Assembly: GCF_029167625.1 (NCBI RefSeq)
Contig: NZ_CP119145.1
Span: 1,736,001 to 1,800,000 of the forward strand
DNA from: Streptomyces sp. AM 4-1-1
GTDB taxonomy: Bacteria > Actinomycetota > Actinomycetes > Streptomycetales > Streptomycetaceae
Reading direction: 5' to 3'
Length of the DNA stretch: 64,000 nt
In this document: in pieces, positions 18,239 to 27,196 of the stretch
Layout of the letters: each line of letters begins with the position of its first letter
Position numbering within the stretch: the first letter of the stretch is position 1
Notes under the pieces: generated by a model
Told to the model about the DNA's origin: nothing
Database searches by the model: none
The model's input: the letters and a program-made list of their open reading frames with translations, nothing else
Translations under genes and position numbers: made by a program

Positions 18239-19276
18239 GTGACCGTCAGTCTTGAGCAGTTGCGCCGCTGCCATGTCGCCGTCGACCTCGGGGCCTCACG
18301 GACCCGGGTGTACATCAAGGGGGTCGGGCTCGTCGTCGACCAGCCGAGCGTCGCGGCCGTGAACACCCGTACCGGCTCGCTCATCGCGGTCGGCGCGCTC
18401 GCCGAGCGGATGACGGGCCGCACCCCCGACTACATCCGGGTGGTCCGGCCGGTCTCCGGCGGGACCGTCGTCGACATCGACATGGCCCAGCGTATGGTGC
18501 GCCATCTGCTGGGCGACAAGCTCCGCCGCCAGTTGCGCCGCAAACCCCGGCTGCGCGCGGCGGTCTGCATCCCGCACGAGAGCGACCCGATCGCCCGGCG
18601 GGCCGCCGTGGAGACCATGCTCGGAATCGGCGCCCGGCGGGTCGAGCTGGTGGACACCCTGATCTCCGCGGCCGTCGGCTGCGGGCTGCCCGTCGAGCAG
18701 CCGACCGCCACCATGATCATGGTGTGCGGCGCCGCGACCACCCAGATCGCCGTGCTGTCGCTCGGTTCGATCGTGGCGGCGGTGCGCGTGCCGGTCGGCG
18801 GCAACGCCATCGACCAGGCGGTCATCCAGTATCTGCGCCAGCACCACCAGTTGCTGCTGCCGGCCCGGTCCGTACGCCCGCTCCACCTCACGCTCAGCGG
18901 CAACGGGCTGATCCAGCACGGCCCCGCCCTCACCGAGATCCACGGCCGGGACACCGTGACCGGCCGGGCCCGCACGGTGGAGGTGGACACGGCGGCGGTC
19001 CGGGAGGCGATCCAGCATCCGCTGACCAGCGTGCTCGACGGCCTCGGCAAGGTCCTTCGCGACTGCCCGCCGGACCTGGTGGCCGACCTGGCGGACTGCG
19101 GGATCATGATGGTCGGCGGCAGCGCGCTGCTGCCCGGCCTGGACGAGATGCTGCGGACGACGACGGGGATGCCCGTGCACATCGCGGAACGTCCGGACGT
19201 CTGCTCGGTGCTCGGGCTCGGCGAGATGCTGGAGGGCAGAATCCGCCCGATGGTGCTCGACCCACTGGCCGGCTGA
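18239..19276 (+). CDS. mbl: MreB-like actin homologue (Mbl type)
   Basis: The 345-residue protein has the actin fold of MreB. Phosphate-1 is recognisable (V-D-L-G-A-S-R-T-R-V-Y at about residues 13-23, followed by Q-P-S-V-A-A-V-N). The phosphate-2 region is altered, with C-G-A-A-T-T-Q where MreB usually has D-I-G-G-G-T-T-E. The G-G-S-A-L-L-P-G adenosine motif is kept near residue 297. Streptomyces carry a divergent MreB paralogue, Mbl, involved in spore-wall integrity, and this matches that type best. The GTG at 18239 is chosen because the family begins there. The sensor-kinase homologue follows 18 bases downstream. Confidence 0.8.
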   Translation: MTVSLEQLRRCHVAVDLGASRTRVYIKGVGLVVDQPSVAAVNTRTGSLIAVGALAERMTGRTPDYIRVVRPVSGGTVVDIDMAQRMVRHLLGDKLRRQLRRKPRLRAAVCIPHESDPIARRAAVETMLGIGARRVELVDTLISAAVGCGLPVEQPTATMIMVCGAATTQIAVLSLGSIVAAVRVPVGGNAIDQAVIQYLRQHHQLLLPARSVRPLHLTLSGNGLIQHGPALTEIHGRDTVTGRARTVEVDTAAVREAIQHPLTSVLDGLGKVLRDCPPDLVADLADCGIMMVGGSALLPGLDEMLRTTTGMPVHIAERPDVCSVLGLGEMLEGRIRPMVLDPLAG

Positions 19277-19294
19277 GGCCCCGGGGCCCGGCGG

Positions 19295-20902
19295 ATGACG
19301 CAGGGGTACGGGCGGAACGACGGGACCGGGGCGGACGGCGCCGACAGCTCACCCGGGCCCGGCGGGTCCCCCCGGCTGCCGGAGCTGCTGGAGGCGGTGC
19401 TCGGCGTCGGGACCGAGCTGGAACTACGGGCGGCCCTCCAGCGGATCGTGGAGGCGGTGACCGCGCTGACCGGGGCCCGGCACGGCGCGCTGGGCGTCCT
19501 CGACCCCGAACGCGGCACGATCACCGAGCTGTTCACCACCGGTCTGAGCGATGCCGAACGCCGGCGCATCGGCCGGTTCCCGGACGGGCACTCGGGAATG
19601 CTCGGCGTGCTCGTCCGGGAACCCGGACCGGTGCGCTCGGACGATCTGGGCGCGGACCCGCGCTCCAGCGGGGTGCCACCGGGCCACCCCCCGGCACGCT
19701 CCTTCCTCGGCGCCCCGATCCGGGTCGACACCGAGGTGTTCGGCAACCTCTACCTCACCGGCAAGAGCACCGGGCACTTCACCGACACGGACGTGGCGCT
19801 GCTGCGCGTACTCGCCTCGCAGGCCGGTATCGCGATCGGCAACACCCGGTTGTACGAGACGGCCCGGCAGCGCGAGCGGTGGATCGAGGGCGCCGCCGCC
19901 GTCACCACCGCCCTGCTGGCGGGCGGGAACGCCTCGGACGCCCTGATGACCGTCGCCGAGCGGGCCCGCGTCCTGGCCGGCGCCGCGGCCGGGGTCATCC
20001 TCCAGCCCACCCCGGAGGGCGGAATGGAGATCGTCACCGCTTCGACCCTCGACGACCCGGCGGGCATCGTCGGCACCACGATCGCGCCCGGCTCTCCCGT
20101 ACTGGTCCAACTGCTGGGCGGAGAGCCGGTGTTCCTCAAGGACTCGGCGACCGATCCCCGGATGACCACGCATGTCAGATCGCGTTTCGGACCCAGCATG
20201 ATGCTGCCGTTGCAGAGCGGCGGACGGCTGATCGGCACGCTCGCCCTGCCCCGGCGGCGCGGCGAGCGCGCCTACACGGCCGTCGACCGGCTGCTGGCCT
20301 CGCAGTTCGCCTCGCAGGCCGCACTCGCGCTCGTCCTCGCGGACGCCCAGCAGGACAGGGAACAGCTGGCGGTGTACGAGGACCGGGACCGGATCGCCCG
20401 GGATCTCCACGACCTCGTCGTACAGCGGCTGTTCGCCACCGAGATGATGCTGGAGTCGACCCGGCGCCGCGCCGACGCGCCGGAGACGGACGAGCTGCTG
20501 AGCCGGGCGGTCGACGAGCTGGACTCCACCATCCAGGAGGTGCGGACCACGATCTTCGCGCTTCAGCAGCCTCCCGCCGAGTCCCCCGGCACGTTCCGGG
20601 GCCGGGTGCTGCGGGAGACCGGTGGGGCAGCCTCCGTGCTCGGCTTCCAGCCGTCGGTGCACTTCATGGGCGCGGTGGACGCGCTGGTGCGGGAGCCCGC
20701 GGACCAGGAGCTGCTGACAGTTCTGCGCCGCGCGCTCGCCGCCGCGCACCGGCGGGCCGGGGTGTCGGCGATCGAGGTGGAGGTGGACGCGACGGCGCGT
20801 ACCCCGCGGGGGCGGCCCGCGCTGCGGCTGACGGTCGCGGACGACGGTCGCGAGGAGGACGGCACCCGGTCGTCCACCCTCACCTGGCAGACCCCCCTGT
20901 GA
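19295..20902 (+). CDS. GAF-GAF-HisKA_3 sensor kinase homologue with truncated ATPase domain
   Basis: The 535-residue protein resembles DevS/DosS-type kinases. GAF domain 1 spans about residues 40-185 and GAF domain 2 about 205-345. The HisKA_3 dimerisation helix follows, with the phosphoacceptor in R-I-A-R-D-L-H-D (about residue 371). The C-terminal ATPase domain is badly reduced. The N-box position reads R-A-L-A-A-A-H-R-R-A without the usual Asn. After V-A-D-D-G the sequence jumps within about ten residues to the final strand T-L-T-W-x-x-P-L, so the G boxes and ATP lid are missing. It may not phosphorylate itself. No response-regulator gene is adjacent. It is co-directional with mbl. Confidence 0.82.
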   Translation: MTQGYGRNDGTGADGADSSPGPGGSPRLPELLEAVLGVGTELELRAALQRIVEAVTALTGARHGALGVLDPERGTITELFTTGLSDAERRRIGRFPDGHSGMLGVLVREPGPVRSDDLGADPRSSGVPPGHPPARSFLGAPIRVDTEVFGNLYLTGKSTGHFTDTDVALLRVLASQAGIAIGNTRLYETARQRERWIEGAAAVTTALLAGGNASDALMTVAERARVLAGAAAGVILQPTPEGGMEIVTASTLDDPAGIVGTTIAPGSPVLVQLLGGEPVFLKDSATDPRMTTHVRSRFGPSMMLPLQSGGRLIGTLALPRRRGERAYTAVDRLLASQFASQAALALVLADAQQDREQLAVYEDRDRIARDLHDLVVQRLFATEMMLESTRRRADAPETDELLSRAVDELDSTIQEVRTTIFALQQPPAESPGTFRGRVLRETGGAASVLGFQPSVHFMGAVDALVREPADQELLTVLRRALAAAHRRAGVSAIEVEVDATARTPRGRPALRLTVADDGREEDGTRSSTLTWQTPL

Positions 20903-21035
20903 GGACACGGACGGCGGCGGCCGTACACGTACGGGCGTCGGACCGGAGGCGCGGCAGCGCGCGGCGCCCGGCCCCGGCGCCCCGCATGGAGCAACCCGAC
21001 GGGCTCGCGGCCTTCCGGCGCCCTTGACTGGCGGT

Positions 21036-22244
21036 GTGGAAGCAGCCGTCAGACAGTCCCCCGCTCCGGCCGGCGAGCGGTCGTCCGCCGCGTACCGCAA
21101 CCTGGTCATGGCCACGGTCGGATTCGGGCTCACCTTCTGGGCCTGGAACCTGATCTCGCCGATGTCCGGTGCCTACAAGGACCGGCTGGGGCTCAGCTCG
21201 TTCGAGCAGTCGCTGCTGGTGGCGGTGCCCGTGATCGTCGGCTCGCTGGGCCGTGTCCCGGTCGGCGCGCTGACCGACCGGTTCGGCGCCCGGGTGATGT
21301 TCCCGCTGGTCTCGGCGTTCACGGTCGTACCCGTACTGCTGCTGATCCCGGCGAAGGACTCGTTCGCCGCGATGCTCGTCGTCGGCTTTCTGCTGGGGCT
21401 GGGCGGCACGACGTTCGCGATCGGCATCCCGCTGGTCAACTCGTGGTTCCGGCCGGCCCGGCGCGGCCTCGCCCTCGGTGTCTTCGGCATGGGCATGGGC
21501 GGTGTCGCGCTGTCCGGCTACTTCACCCCGAGGATCGCCGCGCACGGCGACGACCTGCCGTTCTGGGTCGTCGCCGCGGCGCTCGTCCTCTACGCCGCGC
21601 TCGCGGCCGTACTGATCACCGACCATCCGGACCGGCAGCTGCCGACCGCCTCGCTCGCCACCCGGCTGGGCCGGGCCGGGCGGCTGAAGGTCACCTGGGA
21701 GCTGTCCGCGCTGTACGCGATCGGGTTCGGCGGCATCGTCGCCTTCGGGGTCTACCTGCCGACGTACCTGAAGACCTGGTACGCCCTGTCCCCCACCGAC
21801 GCGGGCACGAAGGCGGCCGGGTTCGCCCTGGTCACCGTGGTCTTCCGGCCGATCGGCGGCTGGCTGTCGGACCGCGTCCACCCGGCGGCGGTCACGTCCG
21901 GGGCGCTCGGCCTCGCCGCGCTGACGGCGATCGTCCAGTCCTTCGATCCGGGCCTCGCGCCGGGCGGCACGATCGCGCTGCTGTGCATGGCCGCCGCTCT
22001 CGGCACCGCCAGCGGCAGCGTCTTCGCCCTGGTCTCGCAGGTGACACCGCAGCGACAGGTGGGCAGCGTCACCGGGATCGTCGGCGCGGTGGGCGGGCTC
22101 GGCGGGTTCGTGCCGCCGCTGGTGATGGGCGCGATCTACAGCGCCAAGCACTCGTACTCCATCGGGTTCATGCTGCTGTCCGACCTGGCGCTGGCCGGAT
22201 GCGTGTACGCGTACGGCCGGATGCGGACCATCGACCGGAGCTGA
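21036..22244 (+). CDS. MFS transporter, nitrate/nitrite (NarK)-like
   Basis: The 402-residue membrane protein has 12 predicted helices of the major facilitator family. It contains the loop 2-3 motif G-A-L-T-D-R-F-G-A-R, a helix with G-V-F-G-M-G-M-G-G-V-A similar to the nitrate signature of the NNP family, and a late G-A-V-G-G-L-G-G-F-V-P-P-L-V-M-G like that of NarK proteins. Export or import of nitrate/nitrite or a similar anion is therefore likely but not certain. GTG at 21036 is the preferred start; a TTG at 21024 also lies in frame. Neighbours give no functional link. Confidence 0.78.
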   Translation: MEAAVRQSPAPAGERSSAAYRNLVMATVGFGLTFWAWNLISPMSGAYKDRLGLSSFEQSLLVAVPVIVGSLGRVPVGALTDRFGARVMFPLVSAFTVVPVLLLIPAKDSFAAMLVVGFLLGLGGTTFAIGIPLVNSWFRPARRGLALGVFGMGMGGVALSGYFTPRIAAHGDDLPFWVVAAALVLYAALAAVLITDHPDRQLPTASLATRLGRAGRLKVTWELSALYAIGFGGIVAFGVYLPTYLKTWYALSPTDAGTKAAGFALVTVVFRPIGGWLSDRVHPAAVTSGALGLAALTAIVQSFDPGLAPGGTIALLCMAAALGTASGSVFALVSQVTPQRQVGSVTGIVGAVGGLGGFVPPLVMGAIYSAKHSYSIGFMLLSDLALAGCVYAYGRMRTIDRS

Positions 22245-22411
22245 GTCCGGCGGTCGCGCCCCGGCCGGTGCGTGACCCGTTCCTCCGGCCGGAGCGGCGG
22301 CCCGTCAACTGGCGGCCACGGCGGCCGGCGCGTACGGGGGGGCCGTCCGGGGCGCACTCCGGTCCGCACCGCGCCCTTTCGGTGGCGCGCGGCGCGGCTA
22401 CGCTGCGACGG

Positions 22412-23872
22412 GTGACCTCTCTTCTGCCTTCGCTGGACCACGCATCCGCACCGGCCGCCTCCCAGGAGGCCGTCCGGTTCGGCGGAACGTCCCTGTCCCA
22501 TGCCCAGTTGGCCGCCGCTTCGGGTGCGCTCGCCGCGCGTCTGGCGGGGGCGGGGCGGGTCGCCGTCTGGGCCACCCCGACACCGGAGACGGTGGTCGCG
22601 GTGGTGGCGGCGCTACGGGCCGGGGTACCCGCCGTGCCGCTCAATCCGAGGACCGGTGAGCGCGAGCTGGCCCACATCCTGGCCGACAGTGCCCCCTCGG
22701 CGGTGCTCGCCGGGGCCGCCGACACCCTGCCGCCCGCGCTCGCCGCCCTGCCCCGTACGGACGTCGACATCACCGCGCGCGGCGAGGGCGTGTTCCCTGA
22801 GCCCGGCCCCGAGTCCCCCGCCCTGATCGTCTACACCTCAGGCACCACGGGCCCGCCGAAGGGCGCGGTCCTGCCGCGCCGGGCGATCGCCGCGAGCCTG
22901 GACGCGCTGGAGGACGCCTGGCGGTGGACCGGCGTCGACGTCCTGGTGCACGCGCTGCCGCTGTTCCATGTGCACGGTCTGATCCTGGGCGTCCTGGGGC
23001 CGTTGCGCCGGGGCGGTTCGGTCCGTCATCTGGGGCGGTTCTCGGTCGAGGGCGTGGCGCGGGAGCTGCTGTCGGGCGGCACGATGCTGTTCGGCGTACC
23101 GACGATGTACCACCGGCTGGCGGAGGCCCTGGACGGGCCGGAGGGCGGCGAGACCGCGAAGGCGCTGGCCGGGGCGCGGCTGCTGGTGTCCGGGTCGGCG
23201 GCGCTGCCGGTCCACGACCACGAGCGGATCGCGGCGGCCACCGGGCGCCGGGTCGTCGAGCGGTACGGCATGACGGAGACCCTGATGAACACGGCGGTGC
23301 GGGCCGACGGCGAACCGCGCCCCGGCACGGTCGGCGTCCCGCTGCGCGGTGTGGAACTCCGGCTGGCCGAGGAGGACGGCACCCCGGTCCCGGACCCCGA
23401 GGGGACGGGTGCGATCGGCGAGATCCAGGTGCGCGGCACGAACCTGTTCTCCGGCTACCTCAACCGGCCGGACGCGACGGCCGCCGCGTTCACCGGGGAC
23501 GGCTGGTTCCGTACGGGCGACATGGCCACCCTCGACGCCGACGGGTACGTACGGATCGTCGGCCGCAAGGCCACCGATCTGATCAAGAGCGGCGGTCACA
23601 AGATCGGCGCGGGCGAGATCGAGAACGCGCTGCTGGACCACCCGGGCGTCCGGGAGGCCGCCGTCACGGGCGAGCCGGACCCGGACCTGGGCGAGCGGAT
23701 CGTCGCCTGGGTGGTGCCCGCCGATCCCGGGAACCCGCCCGGTGAGCGGGAGTTGGCGGACCATGTGGCAGGGCAGTTGGCCCCGCACAAGCGCCCGCGC
23801 ACGGTCCGGTACCTGGACGCGCTGCCCCGCAACGACATGGGCAAGGTCATGAAGCGGGCACTCCATGACTGA
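22412..23872 (+). CDS. matB: Malonyl-CoA synthetase
   Basis: The 486-residue adenylate-forming enzyme makes malonyl-CoA from malonate, ATP and CoA. The phosphate loop Y-T-S-G-T-T-G-P-P-K-G lies at about residue 145, the A5 motif R-Y-G-M-T-E-T near 287, the hinge motif G-R-K-A-T-D-L-I-K-S-G-G near 384 and the catalytic Lys in M-G-K-V-M-K at the C-terminus. The sequence closely follows my recollection of S. coelicolor MatB, including the short N-terminus. The GTG at 22412 is used; the long open frame upstream is a shadow of the MFS gene. It overlaps the carboxyltransferase gene by eight bases, so the two are coupled. Confidence 0.92.
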   Translation: MTSLLPSLDHASAPAASQEAVRFGGTSLSHAQLAAASGALAARLAGAGRVAVWATPTPETVVAVVAALRAGVPAVPLNPRTGERELAHILADSAPSAVLAGAADTLPPALAALPRTDVDITARGEGVFPEPGPESPALIVYTSGTTGPPKGAVLPRRAIAASLDALEDAWRWTGVDVLVHALPLFHVHGLILGVLGPLRRGGSVRHLGRFSVEGVARELLSGGTMLFGVPTMYHRLAEALDGPEGGETAKALAGARLLVSGSAALPVHDHERIAAATGRRVVERYGMTETLMNTAVRADGEPRPGTVGVPLRGVELRLAEEDGTPVPDPEGTGAIGEIQVRGTNLFSGYLNRPDATAAAFTGDGWFRTGDMATLDADGYVRIVGRKATDLIKSGGHKIGAGEIENALLDHPGVREAAVTGEPDPDLGERIVAWVVPADPGNPPGERELADHVAGQLAPHKRPRTVRYLDALPRNDMGKVMKRALHD

Positions 23873-25244
23873 CCGGATGACGGCCCGTGAGGCGATCGCC
23901 GCAGTCACCGGGGAGTTCACCGAGTCCGTCACCCCCGGTGCCGGCACGGTGGGGGACGGCCCGCTCGGCTGGCACGGGTACGCCGACGCGCGGGCCCTGG
24001 CCGCCGGGCGGACCGGCGAGCAGGAGTCCGTGATCCATGGGACCGCCACGGTCGACGGCCGCCCCTGTGTGCTCCTCGCCTTCGAATTCGGCTTCCTGGG
24101 CGGCTCGTTGGGGCAGCGCACCGGGGACGCGATCGAGGCCGCGTACGGCTGTGCGGCGGAGCGGCGGCTGCCGCTGGTCGCGCTCGTGGCGACGGGCGGC
24201 AGCCGGATGCAGGAGGGCGTGGTCGCGCTGACGCAGCTCCAGCGGGTGGCGCGGGCCTCGGTTCGGCTGCGGGCGGCCGGGCTGCCGCAGATCGCGGTCC
24301 TGCGCGACCCGTCGACCGGCGGCGGCTGGGCCACGGTGGGGGCGGGCGCGGACGTGGCCCTGGCGCTGCCGGGGGCGCAGATCGGGTTCGCCGGATCGCG
24401 GGTGCGGCCCGCCGACGCCGATCCGGCCGCGTACACCGCCGAGGGACAGCTGGCGGCCGGGCACATCGACGCGGTGGTCACCCCGGCGGAGCTGCCCCGC
24501 ACCCTGGGCCGCTGGCTGCGGGCGCTGCGCTCCTCCGGCCCCGCCGCGCCCGCACCGGTACCGCACGCGCTGCCGGGCACGGGCGCCCCGGGGACCGGCC
24601 GGGACACCCCTGCGGGTCCGCCCGACTCCGGCTGGGAGGCGGTGCGCAGGGCGCGTTCGGCGCACCGGCCGCGCGCCGCCGCGTATCTGGACGCGTACTT
24701 CGACGAGCGGCTGCCGCTCGGTGGCGACCGGTGCGGCGGCACGGACCCGGGTCTGCTCTGCGGGTTCGGACTGCGTGGCGGCCGGCCGGTCGCGTACGTC
24801 GCCCAGTGCGGCACCCCGACCCTCCCGGCCGGCTACCGCACCGCGAGCCGGGTGATCCGGCTGGCGGACCGGCTCGGCGTCCCCGTCCTCACCCTGATCG
24901 ACACCCCGGGAGCCGCGAACGACGCGGAGGCGGAGCGGGCGGGCGCGGGCGCGGCCATCGCCGACACCTTCGCGGCGGTCGCCGCCGCCCGGGTCCCGGT
25001 GACGACCCTGGTGATCGGCGAGGGCGGTTCGGGCGGGGCGCTGGCCCTGGCGGCGCCGGGGAACATGTACGTCACCCCGGACAGCTACTTCTCCGTCATC
25101 GCACCGGAGTCGGCCGCCGCGATCCTGAAGCGCCCGGAGAGCGAACTGCGCCGCACGGCCGATCAGCTACGGCTGCGTCCGCAGGACCTGGTGGAGCTGG
25201 GTGTGGCCCGCGCGGTCGTGGGCCTCGCGCCGCCGGAGGACTGA
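23865..25244 (+). CDS. Fused carboxyltransferase (AccD+AccA-like)
   Basis: The 459-residue protein joins two crotonase-fold carboxyltransferase halves in one chain. The N-terminal half (about residues 20-225) resembles AccD/MdcD: F-E-F-G-F-L-G-G-S-L-G near 67 and G-G-S-R-M-Q-E-G near 106. The C-terminal half (about 260-455) resembles AccA/MdcE: D-T-P-G-A near 346 and G-E-G-G-S-G-G-A-L-A near 385. No zinc-finger cysteines precede the AccD-like half, unlike E. coli AccD. Coupling to matB ties it to malonyl-CoA or malonate. It could carboxylate an acyl-CoA or act like a malonate decarboxylase component, but no biotin carrier or Mdc partner is nearby. Confidence 0.82.
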   Translation: MTDRMTAREAIAAVTGEFTESVTPGAGTVGDGPLGWHGYADARALAAGRTGEQESVIHGTATVDGRPCVLLAFEFGFLGGSLGQRTGDAIEAAYGCAAERRLPLVALVATGGSRMQEGVVALTQLQRVARASVRLRAAGLPQIAVLRDPSTGGGWATVGAGADVALALPGAQIGFAGSRVRPADADPAAYTAEGQLAAGHIDAVVTPAELPRTLGRWLRALRSSGPAAPAPVPHALPGTGAPGTGRDTPAGPPDSGWEAVRRARSAHRPRAAAYLDAYFDERLPLGGDRCGGTDPGLLCGFGLRGGRPVAYVAQCGTPTLPAGYRTASRVIRLADRLGVPVLTLIDTPGAANDAEAERAGAGAAIADTFAAVAAARVPVTTLVIGEGGSGGALALAAPGNMYVTPDSYFSVIAPESAAAILKRPESELRRTADQLRLRPQDLVELGVARAVVGLAPPED

Positions 25245-25352
25245 CGACCGGGGCGTGGGCCGGGCGGACGGCCGAGGCACGGGGCAGGGCGGGCGGCAGC
25301 GGGCGGGGCGGGCGGCAGCGGGCGGGGCCGGTTCCCGTGGACGCGCGCCCCC

Positions 25353-26618
25353 TCACGGACACGGGTTCTTCGCGTCGTACCAGAGGAAGCCCCGCCACCG
25401 CAGCGCCAGCAGTGCCACCGCGATCACGCACGCCACGCCTCCCCCCACGACCGCCAGTTCGGGGGAGGCGAGGTCGGCGACCGATCCGGCCAGGAAGTCG
25501 CCCAGCCGCGGCCCGCCCGCCACGACGACGATGAACACGCCCTGCAACCGTCCCCGCATGTCGTCCGGCACCGCCGCCTGGAGCATGGTGTTCCGGAAGA
25601 CCATGGAGATGGTGTCCGCGCACCCGGCGAGCGCCAGGAACAGCAGACCGAGCCAGAGCTGCCGGGTGAGTCCGAAGACGGCGACGGCGCCGCCCCAGCA
25701 GGCCACGGAGATCACCACCGCGAGTCCGTGCCGTCTGATCCGGCCCAGCCACCCGGAGAACACCCCGCCGAGCAGCGCGCCCATCGCCGGGGCCGCGACC
25801 AGCAGTCCGGTGGTCTTCGCGTCGCCCCCGTACCAGACGACGGCGACGACCGGGAAGAGTGCCCGGGGCTGGGCCAGCACCATGGCGCACAGGTCGGTGA
25901 AGAAGGTCATCCGCAGATTGGGCCGGGTCCCGAGGAACCGGAGCCCGTCCATCACGGACGCCCGTCCGCCGCCGCTCCCCTCGCTCCGGTCGGGCAGCAT
26001 CGAGGGCAGCCGCCACATCGCGTACAGCGAGGCGCTGAAGGTGGCGGCGTCGATGGTGTACGCGGCCCGGTAACCCCACCAGCCCACCAGGAGCCCGCCG
26101 ATCATGGGTCCGACCAGTGCGCCGGTGGTGCTGGTCATGGAGTTGAGCGCGTTGGCCGCGGGCAGTTGCTCGGCGGGCAGCAGCCGGGCGATCATCGAGC
26201 TGCGGGCGGGCGAGTTGAGCGCGAAACAGACCGCCTGGAGCGCCACGACCGCGTAGAGCAGCCCCACCTGGTCGATCCCGGCGACGGTGATGACGACCAG
26301 CCCGACGGAGAGCGCGAACGAGCCGGAGGCGCTGAGCAGGCCGAGCTTGCGCCGGTCGAAGGTGTCGGCCACGGCGCCGCCGTACAGCCCGAACACGACC
26401 AGCGGTACGAGGGAACAGAAGCCGATCAGGCCGACCGAGAACGCGGACCCGGTGAGGTCGTACACCTGGAGCGACACGGCGAGCGCGGTCATCCCCTGCC
26501 CCACCCAGGACACCGTGTTGCCGAACCAGAGGCGCCGGTAGTCGGGGGAGGTCCGCAGTGGGGTCAGGTCGGCGAGTATTCGGCCGCGCGGTACAGCCGG
26601 TTCGGTCGTTTCGGTCAC
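25353..26618 (-). CDS. MFS transporter (enterobactin-exporter EntS-like)
   Basis: The 421-residue protein has 12 hydrophobic segments. It shows the EntS/MFS_3 start (P-D-Y-R-R-L-W-F-G), a D-R-R-K-L-G loop and an M-R-G-R-L-Q-G central loop, typical of drug or siderophore efflux pumps of this group. The GTG at 26618 gives the family N-terminus; the reading frame is open further upstream without homology. It is a single gene facing the matB operon convergently, and no ligand can be inferred. Confidence 0.85.
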   Translation of the reverse strand: MTETTEPAVPRGRILADLTPLRTSPDYRRLWFGNTVSWVGQGMTALAVSLQVYDLTGSAFSVGLIGFCSLVPLVVFGLYGGAVADTFDRRKLGLLSASGSFALSVGLVVITVAGIDQVGLLYAVVALQAVCFALNSPARSSMIARLLPAEQLPAANALNSMTSTTGALVGPMIGGLLVGWWGYRAAYTIDAATFSASLYAMWRLPSMLPDRSEGSGGGRASVMDGLRFLGTRPNLRMTFFTDLCAMVLAQPRALFPVVAVVWYGGDAKTTGLLVAAPAMGALLGGVFSGWLGRIRRHGLAVVISVACWGGAVAVFGLTRQLWLGLLFLALAGCADTISMVFRNTMLQAAVPDDMRGRLQGVFIVVVAGGPRLGDFLAGSVADLASPELAVVGGGVACVIAVALLALRWRGFLWYDAKNPCP

Positions 26619-26789
26619 AGCGGATGGTAGCGACCGCCGCCGAGGCCCCGCTCGACCGCCCCGCCCCGCCCCGCCCCACTCACCGACGCCCGCTCCCGCG
26701 CCCCGCGCGGGCAGGGCGGGCCCGGGCCCTGACCGCTCCCGGACGCCGTCCGGATGCACCGGGGCACGGCTCGGTACACGCTGGGGGGT

Positions 26790-27023
26790 ATGTCCGTACA
26801 GGCACGCATCATCGTCCACCCGCCGGATGAGCAGGGCGGCCGAAGGGTGCGCTACGACAGGCTCCTCGTCGGCATCGCCTACCGGCCCAGCGATCTGGTG
26901 GAGTTCCTGCGCAAGGCCGGCGCGCTGAGACCCGAGGACATCCGGCTGGACGACGACCGGCTCGTCGAGTGGCGCGGCGGCGGCCCGGAGCTGTGGGCGA
27001 CGGCGCCGCCGGGACCGGAGTGA
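26790..27023 (+). CDS. Small conserved-looking hypothetical protein
   Basis: This 77-residue soluble protein begins S-V-Q-A-R-I-I-V-H-P-P and contains a single alpha/beta-looking unit (strand, G-I-A-Y-R-P-S-D-L-V-E-F-L-R helix, strand with R-L-V-E-W-R). The short, regular composition with third-position GC and an ATG after GGGGG supports it being real. I do not recognise the family; no cofactor or DNA-binding motif is apparent. Confidence 0.55.
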   Translation: MSVQARIIVHPPDEQGGRRVRYDRLLVGIAYRPSDLVEFLRKAGALRPEDIRLDDDRLVEWRGGGPELWATAPPGPE

Positions 27024-27196
27024 CCCCGCCGGAACCGGAGAAGTGACCGGGGCCCGGCCGGACACCCCGTGACGTCTCAGGGTCATGCCACGAACGCACC
27101 TTTCATTCGTCTTTCGCCGCGCTTCGATTGAAATGGCCGCTCGGGTACGAAAAAGTTGCTGCCGACATTCGCCCGGTGAATGAGGGGAACAGCAAC

